Origin: Atopobium sp.
Lineage (GTDB): Bacteria; Actinomycetota; Coriobacteriia; Coriobacteriales; Atopobiaceae
DNA length: 64,000 nucleotides
Direction of reading: 5' to 3'
Assembly (NCBI GenBank): GCA_022732885.1
Contig: JAIJTS010000002.1
Coordinates: forward strand, 70,409-134,408
In this document: positions 1 through 8,387 of the stretch, piece by piece
Numbering within the stretch: position 1 is the first letter of the stretch
Layout of the letters: each line of letters opens with the position of its first letter
Made by a program: the position numbers and the translations under genes
Notes under the pieces: generated by a model
The model's input: only the letters and a program-made list of their open reading frames with translations
Told to the model about the DNA's origin: nothing
Database searches by the model: none

Positions 1-1091
1 CCTGCTAGTGAGAGCAAGGGGCCAATCTTTTGAGCGTACTGCTGAGCCAGAACTGAGGTAGGAGCCATTACGGCAGCCTGAGATGAAGAATCTGCTGCTG
101 CAGCCAAGACAACGGCGGCAACGGCCGTTTTACCAGTGCCAACATCACCCAAAAGCAGGCGATTCATAATACGTGTCGCAGCCATGTCAGAAAGAATCTC
201 TTGAGCAGCGTGATTCTGCTCATCAGTTAACGCAAAAGGTAAAGCCTCAATCAGAGCCTTAACTTTAGGTCCATCTATAACGTGTTCAAAAGGCTTATGA
301 CCTGCAAGTTCAAGGTTTCTCCTGGCCAGAAGGGCAAGCTGTAAACTAAGAAGCTCATCATAAGCAAGACGGCGGCGCGCCTGCTCAGCAGCGTCCAAGC
401 TTGTTGGAAAATGAACCTCACGAAGCGCCGATGCAAGTGACATAAGGCGGTGCTTGGAGACAAGCTCTGAGGGCAGCCAATCACACACGCTTCCTGTATC
501 TGCCAGAGCCGCGGACATAATGCGACGCATCCATGCGGGGCTCACGCCCTCGGTAGCTGGGTGAACAGGAAGAATTGCTGCCTTTGAAGGGGTCTCTTTG
601 ACGTGCGTCTCATCGTTTGAGTCAGTTTTTGCCGTGCTCAGAACTTCATAGAACGGAGACTTCATCTGACGGTAACCATAGGCAAAGAGTACCTTGCCAC
701 TAAGCGCTACCTCATCGTCAACATGAATTTGCTCAGCTATCCAAGGTTGCCTAAAGAACGAGGCCGTAAGTACACCTGTGTCATCCACAACCTCAATCTC
801 AACAATGACCATCTTGGGGCGTGGGCGTTTGGTTTTTACCGAAGCAACACGGCCGGTAATAGTAGCGTCCTCACCTATCTGCGCAAAAGCAATCTGCACG
901 CGATGGGAAAAATCGAGGTAGCGATGAGGTACGTTAAGCAAAAGGTCTCGAACACGCAGAATGCCGAGACGCTCAAGCGCCTCGGCACGATTTGCATTGA
1001 CATACCTTAACCTGGTCACACTATCAACAAGCGAACAGGTATGTGCTACTCGCTCTGATACGGGAGCGATGCTTACCTTAGATTCAGACAT
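1..1091 (-). CDS. recG: ATP-dependent DNA helicase RecG (N-terminal part, cut by window edge)
   Basis: The frame is open from an ATG at 1091 to the left edge, so about 363 N-terminal residues are visible and the C-terminal helicase lobe is outside. Translation starts MSESKVSIAPVSERVAH and contains RVRDLLLNVPHRYLDF, typical of the RecG wedge region. It continues with an OB-like stretch and a Walker A motif LLLGDVGTGKTAVAAVV near residue 330. RecG remodels stalled replication forks and branch-migrates Holliday junctions. Only 3 nt separate it from the fakA-like gene upstream on the same strand, so the two are probably cotranscribed. The Asp23-DAK-RecG order is the common Gram-positive arrangement. 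The family call is firm; completeness cannot be judged here. Confidence 0.93.
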   Translation of the reverse strand, partial: MSESKVSIAPVSERVAHTCSLVDSVTRLRYVNANRAEALERLGILRVRDLLLNVPHRYLDFSHRVQIAFAQIGEDATITGRVASVKTKRPRPKMVIVEIEVVDDTGVLTASFFRQPWIAEQIHVDDEVALSGKVLFAYGYRQMKSPFYEVLSTAKTDSNDETHVKETPSKAAILPVHPATEGVSPAWMRRIMSAALADTGSVCDWLPSELVSKHRLMSLASALREVHFPTSLDAAEQARRRLAYDELLSLQLALLARRNLELAGHKPFEHVIDGPKVKALIEALPFALTDEQNHAAQEILSDMAATRIMNRLLLGDVGTGKTAVAAVVLAAAADSSSQAAVMAPTSVLAQQYAQKIGPLLSLA

Positions 1092-1094
1092 TGC

Positions 1095-2759
1095 CTACTC
1101 AATAGAGAAGATGACTGGATAGAGTGGCTGCTCGCCGCGCTGAGCGTCAACCTCAAGGTCTGGATAGGCGTCCTCAATTTTGCTGGCGAGAAGATCAAGC
1201 TGCTCATCAGAGAAGTCCTCTCCTGCAAGAATGGTGAGGTTGTCACCTTCTTCCTCTCCCTGCATCTTAGCTATAAGATCAAGCGTGACCTGCATGACAT
1301 CAGAGCCGACGACATCAATAGAGCCGCCCTGGATACCCATGACATCACCATCGTGAATTGGAGTGCCGTCAGCTGCAGAAGAATCGCGGACTGCAGTGGT
1401 TACCTCACCGTAGCGAACACCAGAAATAGCGTCAGTCATCTCTTCAACAAGCTCTTCAAATGGAACACCATCTGCAACAACAAACATTGCAGCAAAAGCC
1501 TGAAGAACAGACTTGGTTGGAATGACAGCAACCTTAACATCCTCACATGCACTTGCCGCAGCCTCTGCTGCCATGCGAATGTTGGAGTTATTTGGCATAA
1601 CAATGACCTGGTCTGCATTAGCTTCTTCAATTGCATCAAGAATGTCTGCAGTTGAAGGATTCATGGTCTGGCCACCTGAAACAACAACATCAACGCCAAG
1701 TGACTTTAAAATTGAAGCAGCGCCAGAGCCAGCAGTTACAGCAACAAAACCAAGTTCTTTTTTAGGGGCAGCCGCAGCCCTCTTATCTTCAGCGATCTTC
1801 TCGGTACGCTCCTTAGCCTCAAGGTCCATATTGTGAATAAAGACCTCAAAAATCTGGCCGTACTGAAGCATGTACTCAAGAACCTTGTTAGGAGTATTTG
1901 AGTGAACGTGAATCTTATAGTCTGGGTTTGCACCAACAAGAAGCTCGCAATCACCCATAGTTGCCAGGAAGTTCAGAGCTGCTTCCTCATCAAAGTCAGG
2001 GCTATCTGCCTTGAAGAGGAACTCGTTACAGTAACGATACTCAGATCCCTCCCAATCATCATTGAGCTCAATCTCAACCTTTGCACTGGTAGCAGCCTTA
2101 GCATCAGAAACAGAAACGGTGGTCTGGAAGTCAGTTGTTTCAGTCTTGCCAGTAACAGCGTTTACAAAGCCCTCAAGGAAGGTTGCAAAACCAAATGCAC
2201 CAGAGTCAACAACACCATTCTCTTTGAGGACAGGAAGAAGCTCAGGAGTGCGAGCTACAGACTCATATGCCTCAACAACCAGAGCGTCTAAAACCTCAAC
2301 TGGGGTGAGCTGAGACTTCTCAAGGGAGTCAGCCTTAGCGGAAACGTCTTTAAGAACGGTAAGAATAGTGCCCTCAACTGGCTTTCTAACAGCCTTAAAA
2401 GCAACCTCTTTACCGCGGCGGAATGCGTGTGCAATATCCTTAGGGGTTACTGCCTCAGGATTTTTAACGTCACAAAGACCCTCAGCAATACCGCGAAGAA
2501 TCTGAGACGTAATAACACCAGAGTTACCACGAGCACCCATCAACGAGCCGTGAGTGATTGCCTTTGCAATATCCTGCATGCTTGCATCTTGAGGAAGATC
2601 TTGAACCTCACGAACAACGGTGCCCAGGGTAAGGGACATGTTAGTACCGGTGTCTCCATCTGGTACAGGAAAAACGTTGAGCTTGTTAATCTCTTCTGCT
2701 TTGTCTGCAACAGCAAGGGCTGCTACAGGAAAGCATGTACGAATGACATTTGAAATCAC
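1095..2759 (-). CDS. fakA: DAK-domain fatty acid kinase subunit FakA-like (YloV family)
   Basis: This 554-residue protein starts at GTG with GAGG 8 nt upstream. The N-terminal DhaL-type kinase domain has LNVFPVPDGDTGTNMS at about residues 27-42, whose aspartates bind Mg-ATP in the DAK family, and a second loop GSLMGARGNSGVITSQ. The C-terminal half looks like the FakA middle and C-terminal domains. In characterised bacteria FakA phosphorylates fatty acids presented by a DegV-family FakB for phospholipid synthesis; no FakB partner lies in this window. The gene sits between the Asp23 gene (36 nt gap) and recG (3 nt gap), the usual Firmicutes-like order. Family assignment is strong; the fatty-acid substrate is inferred from homologues. 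Confidence 0.9.
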   Translation of the reverse strand: MISNVIRTCFPVAALAVADKAEEINKLNVFPVPDGDTGTNMSLTLGTVVREVQDLPQDASMQDIAKAITHGSLMGARGNSGVITSQILRGIAEGLCDVKNPEAVTPKDIAHAFRRGKEVAFKAVRKPVEGTILTVLKDVSAKADSLEKSQLTPVEVLDALVVEAYESVARTPELLPVLKENGVVDSGAFGFATFLEGFVNAVTGKTETTDFQTTVSVSDAKAATSAKVEIELNDDWEGSEYRYCNEFLFKADSPDFDEEAALNFLATMGDCELLVGANPDYKIHVHSNTPNKVLEYMLQYGQIFEVFIHNMDLEAKERTEKIAEDKRAAAAPKKELGFVAVTAGSGAASILKSLGVDVVVSGGQTMNPSTADILDAIEEANADQVIVMPNNSNIRMAAEAAASACEDVKVAVIPTKSVLQAFAAMFVVADGVPFEELVEEMTDAISGVRYGEVTTAVRDSSAADGTPIHDGDVMGIQGGSIDVVGSDVMQVTLDLIAKMQGEEEGDNLTILAGEDFSDEQLDLLASKIEDAYPDLEVDAQRGEQPLYPVIFSIE

Positions 2760-2795
2760 GTTAGACCTCAGTTCCTACTCATTTGAAGCAAAAGC

Positions 2796-3143
2796 TTAGC
2801 GAGAATTACGCATGGCCTCGATATGTACAGTTACATCAACGCATGAAAGCTCTGCAATTTGCTTAAGCAAAAACTTAACTGAACTCTCAAGATTGTCGAC
2901 AACAGACGCCATGTTAACGCCCTGCTCAACAACAATGTGAAGGTCAACCTGAACTCCCTTAGGAGTTGGGGTTACATCAATACCCTTACGAAGTCGGTAT
3001 GTTGGAAGAAGGCGAGCAACACCTGCTGCCTCATCTATTTCTGCCATGCCAACAACGCCATAACATTCCATAGCTGCATAGCCTGCCAGGTCAGCAAGGC
3101 AATCATTAGAAACTCTTAGTGTTCCAGGAACAGCGGTAGTCAT
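2796..3143 (-). CDS. Asp23/Gls24 family envelope stress response protein
   Basis: This protein of about 115 residues begins MTTAVPGTLRVSND. I chose the ATG at 3143 because AGAGGAG lies 7-8 nt upstream; an in-frame ATG at 3179 has no such site and would add 12 residues. Recognisable family features are the segment ADLAGYAAMECYGVVGMAE, the basic stretch before GVQVDLHIVVEQGVN, and the C-terminal VTVHIEAMR. Asp23/Gls24 proteins are small cytoplasmic or membrane-anchored alkaline or envelope stress proteins of uncertain biochemical role. It heads the asp23-fakA-recG block and is divergent from rpmB, an order widely conserved in Gram-positives. Confidence 0.88.
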   Translation of the reverse strand: MTTAVPGTLRVSNDCLADLAGYAAMECYGVVGMAEIDEAAGVARLLPTYRLRKGIDVTPTPKGVQVDLHIVVEQGVNMASVVDNLESSVKFLLKQIAELSCVDVTVHIEAMRNSR

Positions 3144-3339
3144 TACATAACTCCTCTCGCAAGAACCGGGGTTAGTCATTGTTATTTAGTATACCGCAGA
3201 GCACATTTATTGTTGAAGCGGCGTATATATACAAATCGATAACCTTGCAATTGACAAATCTTTTTCTTGTTATTTAATCTTGGTGTAATAAATGAAAAAC
3301 ATTCAAAAGATATCTATTTGTGAATGTTATATTCCTGCT

Positions 3340-3367
3340 TTGCCTACACAATATATTGTGCTATATT
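3340..3367 (+). promoter_or_regulatory. Putative rpmB promoter with internal 14-bp palindrome
   Basis: TTGCCT (3340-3345) and TATATT (3362-3367) are separated by 16 nt, about 60 nt upstream of the rpmB start. A perfect palindrome CACAATATATTGTG (3347-3360) fills the spacer, a position where a bound repressor would block polymerase. A second candidate, TTGACA at 3251-3256, lies further upstream. Read from sequence only. Confidence 0.4.
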
Positions 3368-3426
3368 GATTCGGCTATTTGGAAATTTTAGGCGCAGAGG
3401 GCGCCTATCCTATGGAGGTCTTACTC

Positions 3427-3615
3427 ATGTCGAAGGTCTGTGATTTCTGCGGTAAGCACGCCGTTGCCGGTCGCTCCATCTCCCACTCTCACCGTACTGT
3501 GGCCCGCACCTTTAAACCAAACATTCAGCGTGTTACTGTCGTTGTCGATGGCCAGCGCAAGAAGATGAATGTTTGCTCCCGTTGCCTCAAGTCCGGCAAG
3601 ATTGCTCGCAACTAA
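3427..3615 (+). CDS. rpmB: 50S ribosomal protein L28, zinc-binding type
   Basis: This 62-residue protein begins MSKVCDFCGKHAVAGRS. The start at 3427 is chosen because GGAGG lies 9 nt upstream and it gives the usual L28 N-terminus; an upstream in-frame start at 3379 would add a non-L28 leader. Two Cys pairs (CDFC near the N-terminus and CSRC near the C-terminus) mark the zinc-binding C+ form. L28 is a structural protein of the large subunit. The gene is transcribed alone and is followed by a strong terminator. Its stop codon lies inside a short 8-bp tandem repeat. Genomes with a C+ L28 often carry a zinc-free paralogue, which is not visible here. Confidence 0.97.
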   Translation: MSKVCDFCGKHAVAGRSISHSHRTVARTFKPNIQRVTVVVDGQRKKMNVCSRCLKSGKIARN

Positions 3616-3639
3616 GCAACTAAGCAACTAAGCAACTAA
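3608..3639 (+). repeat. Four tandem copies of GCAACTAA across the rpmB stop codon
   Basis: The unit GCAACTAA repeats four times without change. The first copy contains the last L28 codon and its TAA stop. Copy-number change would leave L28 intact and alter only the spacing to the terminator. The repeat is visible directly; any function is unknown. Confidence 0.9.
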
Positions 3640-3660
3640 GCTCGTCTTACCTCAAATTTA

Positions 3661-3686
3661 AAAAGGTCGCCAAGGCGACCTTTTTT
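3661..3686 (+). terminator. Rho-independent terminator of rpmB
   Basis: A 9-bp perfect stem AAGGTCGCC/GGCGACCTT with a 2-nt loop is followed by a T run (3681-3686). Confidence 0.9.
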
Positions 3687-3776
3687 CTTAGCTCAATTAT
3701 TTACCGTTGTTACCTAATGCTGTTTGTTTGAGGCTTTGTTACTCAAGCGCAACCTCAAATACAATCGAATAGGTAC

Positions 3777-5141
3777 TTAGTTCCAAAGCTGCACCAAAAG
3801 ACAGCCCTTCTCGCACCTTACCCAAGCATCAGTGCTTTCAACAATATTTGAAATACCATCGTCTCCCATAAGCGTAAACTTTTGGTGATCAAGGTTCCAC
3901 CTCATACCACCCTCTGAGACCTCACACTCTTCAGACAAGGCAACAAGCGATATCTTTTTATTCAAATCAACTGCATTCAACTGCCAAGAATTTATATGAC
4001 CTGCAGCTAAAAAGCGCATCTCAAAGTCATTCTCCACAACACGAACCTCTGCCTTACCTGTCATTACCCACGAAGTTAAAAGCCCAAGAACTACAAGCTG
4101 GTGATCCAGATGACCGCCAGACGTGGAGACAACCGTGAGCGAAAGCTTACTATCTCTACGAATAGCCTCATATTCTGCAGATTTTAAAGCAAGAGCCAGG
4201 TCAGTATCGTATTTGTCTGTATTGAACTTCATACAAGGCACGTTGTGCTCTTTGAGCCAAGACACAGTGTCTGCAGAAGCTGAATCAAAGTCTCCAAGCG
4301 CAAGCTGTGGAACCACGCCGGCTTTGTGACAAGCATCTGCTCCGTGGTCAACTGCTATTAGGTAGTCAGCTCTCTGGACGCAGGTAGAAAGCGTCGTTTT
4401 TGAGACAGCTTCGGGAGATCCACCTACAACAAGGACCTCAAGGGGTTTCTCGCCAGAAGGAGAGCTGGTCAGAGGGCGTTCATAGTCTTGCAACCGCAGA
4501 AGAGAAATCTCTTCGTAGGTGTGCGCTAGGATATTGGAGTGTTCCTGCATAAAAATGGGATCTCGCCCGTCATGATCATTGTAGAGCACCGCTACAGGGA
4601 AGCCTTCATTTTGAGCTGTCCGAGCGCCAAATGGAGCATCTTCAAAGACCCATGTAGTTGATTTATCAGTACCAAGACGGCGAAGAGCTTCAAGGTATAC
4701 ATCAGGCTTAATCTTGTCCACTCCTCCAACGTCTTCTGTTGAAACTACCGTTTTGAAGAAGTGCTCAATACCTTGAGCTGCTAAAGCCGCACGTACCTCT
4801 CGAACAGGAGTTGATGAGGCAACTGCCATAGGAATTCCTGCATCGTAGAGTTCCTGCAAGAACGCCTTTGCTCCAGGGATAATTGAAACGTGGTTTTGAT
4901 ATTGCTCTGTTACGTATGCGCAGAACTCTTCATACAAAGCTTCTGCAGTAATAGGCAGTCCCAGTTGATCTACACAAATTTTGCAGCCATCCATAAGTGA
5001 AACAGCCTCAACACGATTAAAGAATTCTGAGTCAACGGACTTCCCATATTTTCCAAGTACGGCACCAAAAATCTTATGCCAAACAAACATTGAATCAACA
5101 AGAGTTCCATCGCAATCAAAAATTGCACCGGTTACCTGCAT
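3777..5141 (-). CDS. HAD-family phosphatase fused to thiamine pyrophosphokinase
   Basis: This 454-residue protein carries two complete enzymes. Residues 1 to about 220 are a HAD hydrolase of the beta-phosphoglucomutase type: DxDGT nucleophile motif FDCDGTLVDS (Asp9, Asp11), motif II ASSTP, motif III K and late acidic motif FEDAPFGA. Residues from about 232 on are a thiamine pyrophosphokinase: VVGGSP start, GDFDS and the DKYDTD motif for Mg-ATP and thiamine. TPK makes thiamine diphosphate; the HAD part may dephosphorylate a thiamine phosphate or a sugar phosphate. The linker SSPSGEKPLEV is encoded by one copy of the iterated octamer described separately. The gene is monocistronic and divergent from the FmdB-like gene. 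Domain calls are strong; substrate coupling is inferred. Confidence 0.9.
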   Translation of the reverse strand: MQVTGAIFDCDGTLVDSMFVWHKIFGAVLGKYGKSVDSEFFNRVEAVSLMDGCKICVDQLGLPITAEALYEEFCAYVTEQYQNHVSIIPGAKAFLQELYDAGIPMAVASSTPVREVRAALAAQGIEHFFKTVVSTEDVGGVDKIKPDVYLEALRRLGTDKSTTWVFEDAPFGARTAQNEGFPVAVLYNDHDGRDPIFMQEHSNILAHTYEEISLLRLQDYERPLTSSPSGEKPLEVLVVGGSPEAVSKTTLSTCVQRADYLIAVDHGADACHKAGVVPQLALGDFDSASADTVSWLKEHNVPCMKFNTDKYDTDLALALKSAEYEAIRRDSKLSLTVVSTSGGHLDHQLVVLGLLTSWVMTGKAEVRVVENDFEMRFLAAGHINSWQLNAVDLNKKISLVALSEECEVSEGGMRWNLDHQKFTLMGDDGISNIVESTDAWVRCEKGCLLVQLWN

Positions 5142-5240
5142 AAAGCCTCCATAACCAAACTTATTAGCTGCAATTGTGAAATAACTACTCTAAGTAGGGT
5201 AAAGTATCTCACGTTTAGAAATTGTTTTCATGGAGGAAGC

Positions 5241-5426
5241 ATGGCACGTTATAGCTATCATTGCACACACTGCAACAATACTTTTGAGATTGAGCGCCCA
5301 ATGAGCCTGAAGATTGAAGCTCCTCAGTGCCCAAAATGCGGACATGAAACTGAGCGCGTATACAACACCTCAGCTATCGTTTTTAAGGGTAGCGGTTTTT
5401 ACAATACCGACAGTAAAGGCAAGTAA
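5241..5426 (+). CDS. FmdB-family zinc ribbon protein
   Basis: This 61-residue protein is preceded by GGAGG in a good position. It begins MARYSYHCTHC and has two Cys pairs (CTHC and CPKC), the FmdB-type regulatory zinc-ribbon pattern. The C-terminal half, including AIVFKGSGFYNTD, is also characteristic of this family. The function of FmdB-type small proteins is poorly known; the founding member was linked to formamidase/amidase regulation. It stands alone, followed by a terminator. Confidence 0.85.
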   Translation: MARYSYHCTHCNNTFEIERPMSLKIEAPQCPKCGHETERVYNTSAIVFKGSGFYNTDSKGK

Positions 5427-5482
5427 TTTAATACTCTGAACTTTTTGAATGCTAATCAAACAGTATCTATGAAATCTCTTGC

Positions 5483-5515
5483 AGCTCTTGTTGAACAGCT
5501 CAACAGGAGCTTTTT
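5483..5515 (+). terminator. Terminator downstream of the FmdB-like gene
   Basis: A 12-bp stem (5483-5494 with 5500-5511, one wobble pair) is followed by T5. It overlaps the last codon region of the convergent rsmB gene. Confidence 0.75.
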
Positions 5516-6905
5516 ATTTGCGTCTTAGCACTGACATGAAGTGGGAGTCGCAATCAACAGAAGCAAAAGCCGTCTGCAAAAATCCCTCTGGTGTAATACA
5601 CGTATCGAGAAACTCGTGCGCTTCTTGCGTCAAATATGCACGCGCTGGACACTCAAAAAGACTTTGTACCTCAAAACCAGAACCCTCTGGACTTGCAAGA
5701 AAATCATTTACAACCTGCTGATTTTCTGAATTTGAGAGAGAACACGTTGCATAAACTAAATAACCACCAACCTCTACACGGCTGCTGCAGCTTTGTAAAA
5801 GTTTGGTCTGTAGAACGGTAAGTGTTCCTCCATCGTAAAGGCTTTCTGAAGTGAGGTTCCACGCAATCTCTGGATGACGACGAAGTGTACCTAAACCAGA
5901 ACAAGGTGCATCAATAAACACTACGTCAAAGCTCTGATTAAGCTCCTTAGGAACTTCTGGTGAATCAAACTGTGTAGCGTCAAACGTAAGTGACGTAACC
6001 TGATCTGACAGACCAGCTGTCTTCAATCTTCTTTTTGAAACGTGAGATTTTCCCTTTACAAGCTCAACAGCGGTAATGTGAGCGTTGCTATGATCAAATA
6101 CCTCACATGCATGAGAGAGTAGCAAGGATTTGGTTCCTCTACCCTGTCCAACCTCAAGCATATTCTGGTGTACATATGATGCAGTAAGGAATGCTACAAG
6201 TTGAGAAGCTAAATCCGCAGGAACAAGCTGGACGTTCTTAACATACGCATCAACATTAAGCTGAGCAGGATTTTTGACTTCGTACACATCGGGCAGAACC
6301 GTTTGCTGTAGCTCTAAAGAGTTATTTTGCAATTGCTGAGATGACAAATTCCTTTGCAAAACATACACAGGAGCTGGGTTTTTAAGATTAAAAATGAGCT
6401 TTTGAGCAGCAGATTCTCCAAGTGACTCTATAATTTCCAAGCAAATCCACTCAGGAATGCCTGATGTCCATGAAAGCTCTGATGGCGTTTTAGGATTCTT
6501 TGCACGCGTAAGTTTGCCCTCTTGCTCAGAAATTTTTCTGAGTATTGCGTTTGCAAGACCAGAAGAACGCTTTGATACAGACTTTACCAACTCAACGCCT
6601 TGGCTAATAGCAGCATCGCGTCTGGTTTCTAAATATAAAACCTCAAAAACAGCAATCCGGAGGGCGTCCTGTACCTTTGGTTCTAGGTGAATACCCGACT
6701 TAAGATGGTTCTTTAGAGCTTCATCAAGCTTGCCTTTGGTGAGCGTTACTCCCAGTGCCAGACGAGTAGTAAAAGCTTTATCTTGAGCAGAAAGCTCCGA
6801 GAAGTCCTTTGACTCTCGTAGGTAGTCGCGAATGCGTAAATTGTTACGTCTGCACTCAAAAAATGCCTGATAAGCCACTCTTCGAGCTAGAGTAAGCGTA
6901 GCCAT
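5514..6905 (-). CDS. rsmB: 16S rRNA (cytosine-967-C5)-methyltransferase RsmB
   Basis: The 463-residue protein has an N-terminal NusB-like RNA-binding domain (RRVAYQAFFECRRNN to about residue 140) and a C-terminal SAM-dependent m5C methyltransferase. The methyltransferase has motif IV DAPCSGLGTLRRHPEI with the release cysteine and motif VI YATCSLSNSEN with the catalytic cysteine. Its length matches the RsmB/Sun family. The SAM-binding loop VGQGRGTKS is a fairly standard motif I. It is the last gene of the addB-addA-priA-def-fmt-rsmB operon: its ATG shares one base with the fmt stop (TAATG), indicating translational coupling. Confidence 0.94.
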   Translation of the reverse strand: MATLTLARRVAYQAFFECRRNNLRIRDYLRESKDFSELSAQDKAFTTRLALGVTLTKGKLDEALKNHLKSGIHLEPKVQDALRIAVFEVLYLETRRDAAISQGVELVKSVSKRSSGLANAILRKISEQEGKLTRAKNPKTPSELSWTSGIPEWICLEIIESLGESAAQKLIFNLKNPAPVYVLQRNLSSQQLQNNSLELQQTVLPDVYEVKNPAQLNVDAYVKNVQLVPADLASQLVAFLTASYVHQNMLEVGQGRGTKSLLLSHACEVFDHSNAHITAVELVKGKSHVSKRRLKTAGLSDQVTSLTFDATQFDSPEVPKELNQSFDVVFIDAPCSGLGTLRRHPEIAWNLTSESLYDGGTLTVLQTKLLQSCSSRVEVGGYLVYATCSLSNSENQQVVNDFLASPEGSGFEVQSLFECPARAYLTQEAHEFLDTCITPEGFLQTAFASVDCDSHFMSVLRRK

Positions 6906-7828
6906 TATTGCAGCTTCTGCCAGGTCATCTGAGACTTCTGAAGACCTGCCGCAAATGATTTAGCATCCATAGAGCGCTTACCATCTGGGCGCACCTCAAG
7001 AAGCTCAAGGGTTCCTTCAGCACAGCCAAGGAACAACCTATGATCTTGAACTGCTACCTGACCTTGAGCAACAGAAACTTCACTTGGGGCTAACTGAGCA
7101 AACAAAACACGAAGAGACCTACCTCCAACAGAAACACGAGCTGGAGCGGTATCAGAGGAAGCTTGAACCCTCAGGGCGTTTGCCTGGGCTGAATCTTCTG
7201 GATTAAGCTTCATTTCTTGCTTGGTAACTTTGGGAGCAAACGTTACTTCTCGTTCATCTTGTACTTGCCACTCAAGAGATCCTTCTTTGAGCTCAAAAAG
7301 AGCTTCAGACAGAGCGTCAGCACCCAAATACGCCAGCGCATCAGTAAGCTGCTCAGTATTTTTAGAACCTACCTCACACGATGCTTGCTTACACCAATCT
7401 CCTGCGTCAAGCTGATGTGCAATTTTCATGATAGAAACGCCAGCAACCGTGTCACCTGCAAGAATGGCGCGCTGAATTGGAGCAGCTCCTCGCCAACGAG
7501 GCAACAACGATGCGTGTACGTTCAGGGCACCATAAGGTGCAAGTGAGATAACTTCATCTGGCAAAATGCAGCCAAAAGCAACTACGCAGAGTGCTTCTGG
7601 TTGTGCCTCTTGCATAGCAGAAATTACTTCTGAAGTCATGCGGTTTGCCTCAAGAACGGGCAATCCAAGCTCTTGTGCGCATTCTTTTACGGGAGACGGC
7701 TCAAGTGTTTTGCCACGACCACGAACAGCATCTGGTCTTGTGATGACCAAAGCAACCTGATGTTCATGAGCAAGTTTTGTGAGTGATGGAACGGCAAAAT
7801 CTGGAGTTCCCATAAAGACTACGCGCAT
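6905..7828 (-). CDS. fmt: Methionyl-tRNA formyltransferase
   Basis: This 307-residue protein begins MRVVFMGTPDFAVPSL, as in the family. It has the formyl-tetrahydrofolate site with LNVHASLLPRWRGAAPIQ (Asn and His catalytic residues) and GVSIMKIAHQLDAGD carrying the catalytic Asp. It formylates initiator Met-tRNA for translation initiation. It follows def by 8 nt and overlaps rsmB by one base. The def-fmt pairing couples formylation with deformylation, a very common bacterial order. Confidence 0.96.
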   Translation of the reverse strand: MRVVFMGTPDFAVPSLTKLAHEHQVALVITRPDAVRGRGKTLEPSPVKECAQELGLPVLEANRMTSEVISAMQEAQPEALCVVAFGCILPDEVISLAPYGALNVHASLLPRWRGAAPIQRAILAGDTVAGVSIMKIAHQLDAGDWCKQASCEVGSKNTEQLTDALAYLGADALSEALFELKEGSLEWQVQDEREVTFAPKVTKQEMKLNPEDSAQANALRVQASSDTAPARVSVGGRSLRVLFAQLAPSEVSVAQGQVAVQDHRLFLGCAEGTLELLEVRPDGKRSMDAKSFAAGLQKSQMTWQKLQ

Positions 7829-7836
7829 TCCAACTC

Positions 7837-8379
7837 CTAATAGTCTGTCTGACCAGGACGGGCACCAGAAGCCAAAGCCTCTTTATACTGCTGCAATATC
7901 TCCATACGAGCGCCTGGTCCCAAGTGATCAGGCATAGTTACGCCATTGATGTGGTCAATCTCATGCTGCAGACAAACGGCGAGAAGATCCCCTTCTGCTT
8001 CATAGCGCATTAAATCGCCATCAAGGTTATAGGCGTGAACAACAACGTGACTTGGGCGTGTAACAGGAACAGTAATACCTGGGAATGAAAGGCAGCCTTC
8101 TTCATATACTCGAGGCTCACCATCTGCAACTTTAATTTCTGGATTAATGAGTACAAAAGGGTTCTTTTGACCGTTGGGGTAATCAACGTCAATGACAACC
8201 ATACGCTTCATGTAGCCCACCTGAGGACCAGCAAGACCAACGCCGTCGGTGGCATACATAACCTTGAGCATGTGCTCAGCCATCTTGCGGACATCATCGT
8301 TAATATCGTCAATTTCTTCACACTCTTGACTCAGACGAGGGTCTGGCCAAAGTACCATATCATCAACTTCAGAGCTCAT
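7837..8379 (-). CDS. def: Peptide deformylase
   Basis: This 180-residue protein contains all three active-site motifs: GVGLAGPQVG, EGCLSFPG (metal-binding Cys) and QHEIDHINGV (two metal-binding His and the catalytic Glu). The enzyme removes the formyl group from nascent peptides. It is located between priA (8 nt) and fmt (8 nt) in the large minus-strand operon. Motif II EGCLS is the class seen in most bacterial enzymes. Confidence 0.97.
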   Translation of the reverse strand: MSSEVDDMVLWPDPRLSQECEEIDDINDDVRKMAEHMLKVMYATDGVGLAGPQVGYMKRMVVIDVDYPNGQKNPFVLINPEIKVADGEPRVYEEGCLSFPGITVPVTRPSHVVVHAYNLDGDLMRYEAEGDLLAVCLQHEIDHINGVTMPDHLGPGARMEILQQYKEALASGARPGQTDY

Positions 8380-8387
8380 AACTTTCC

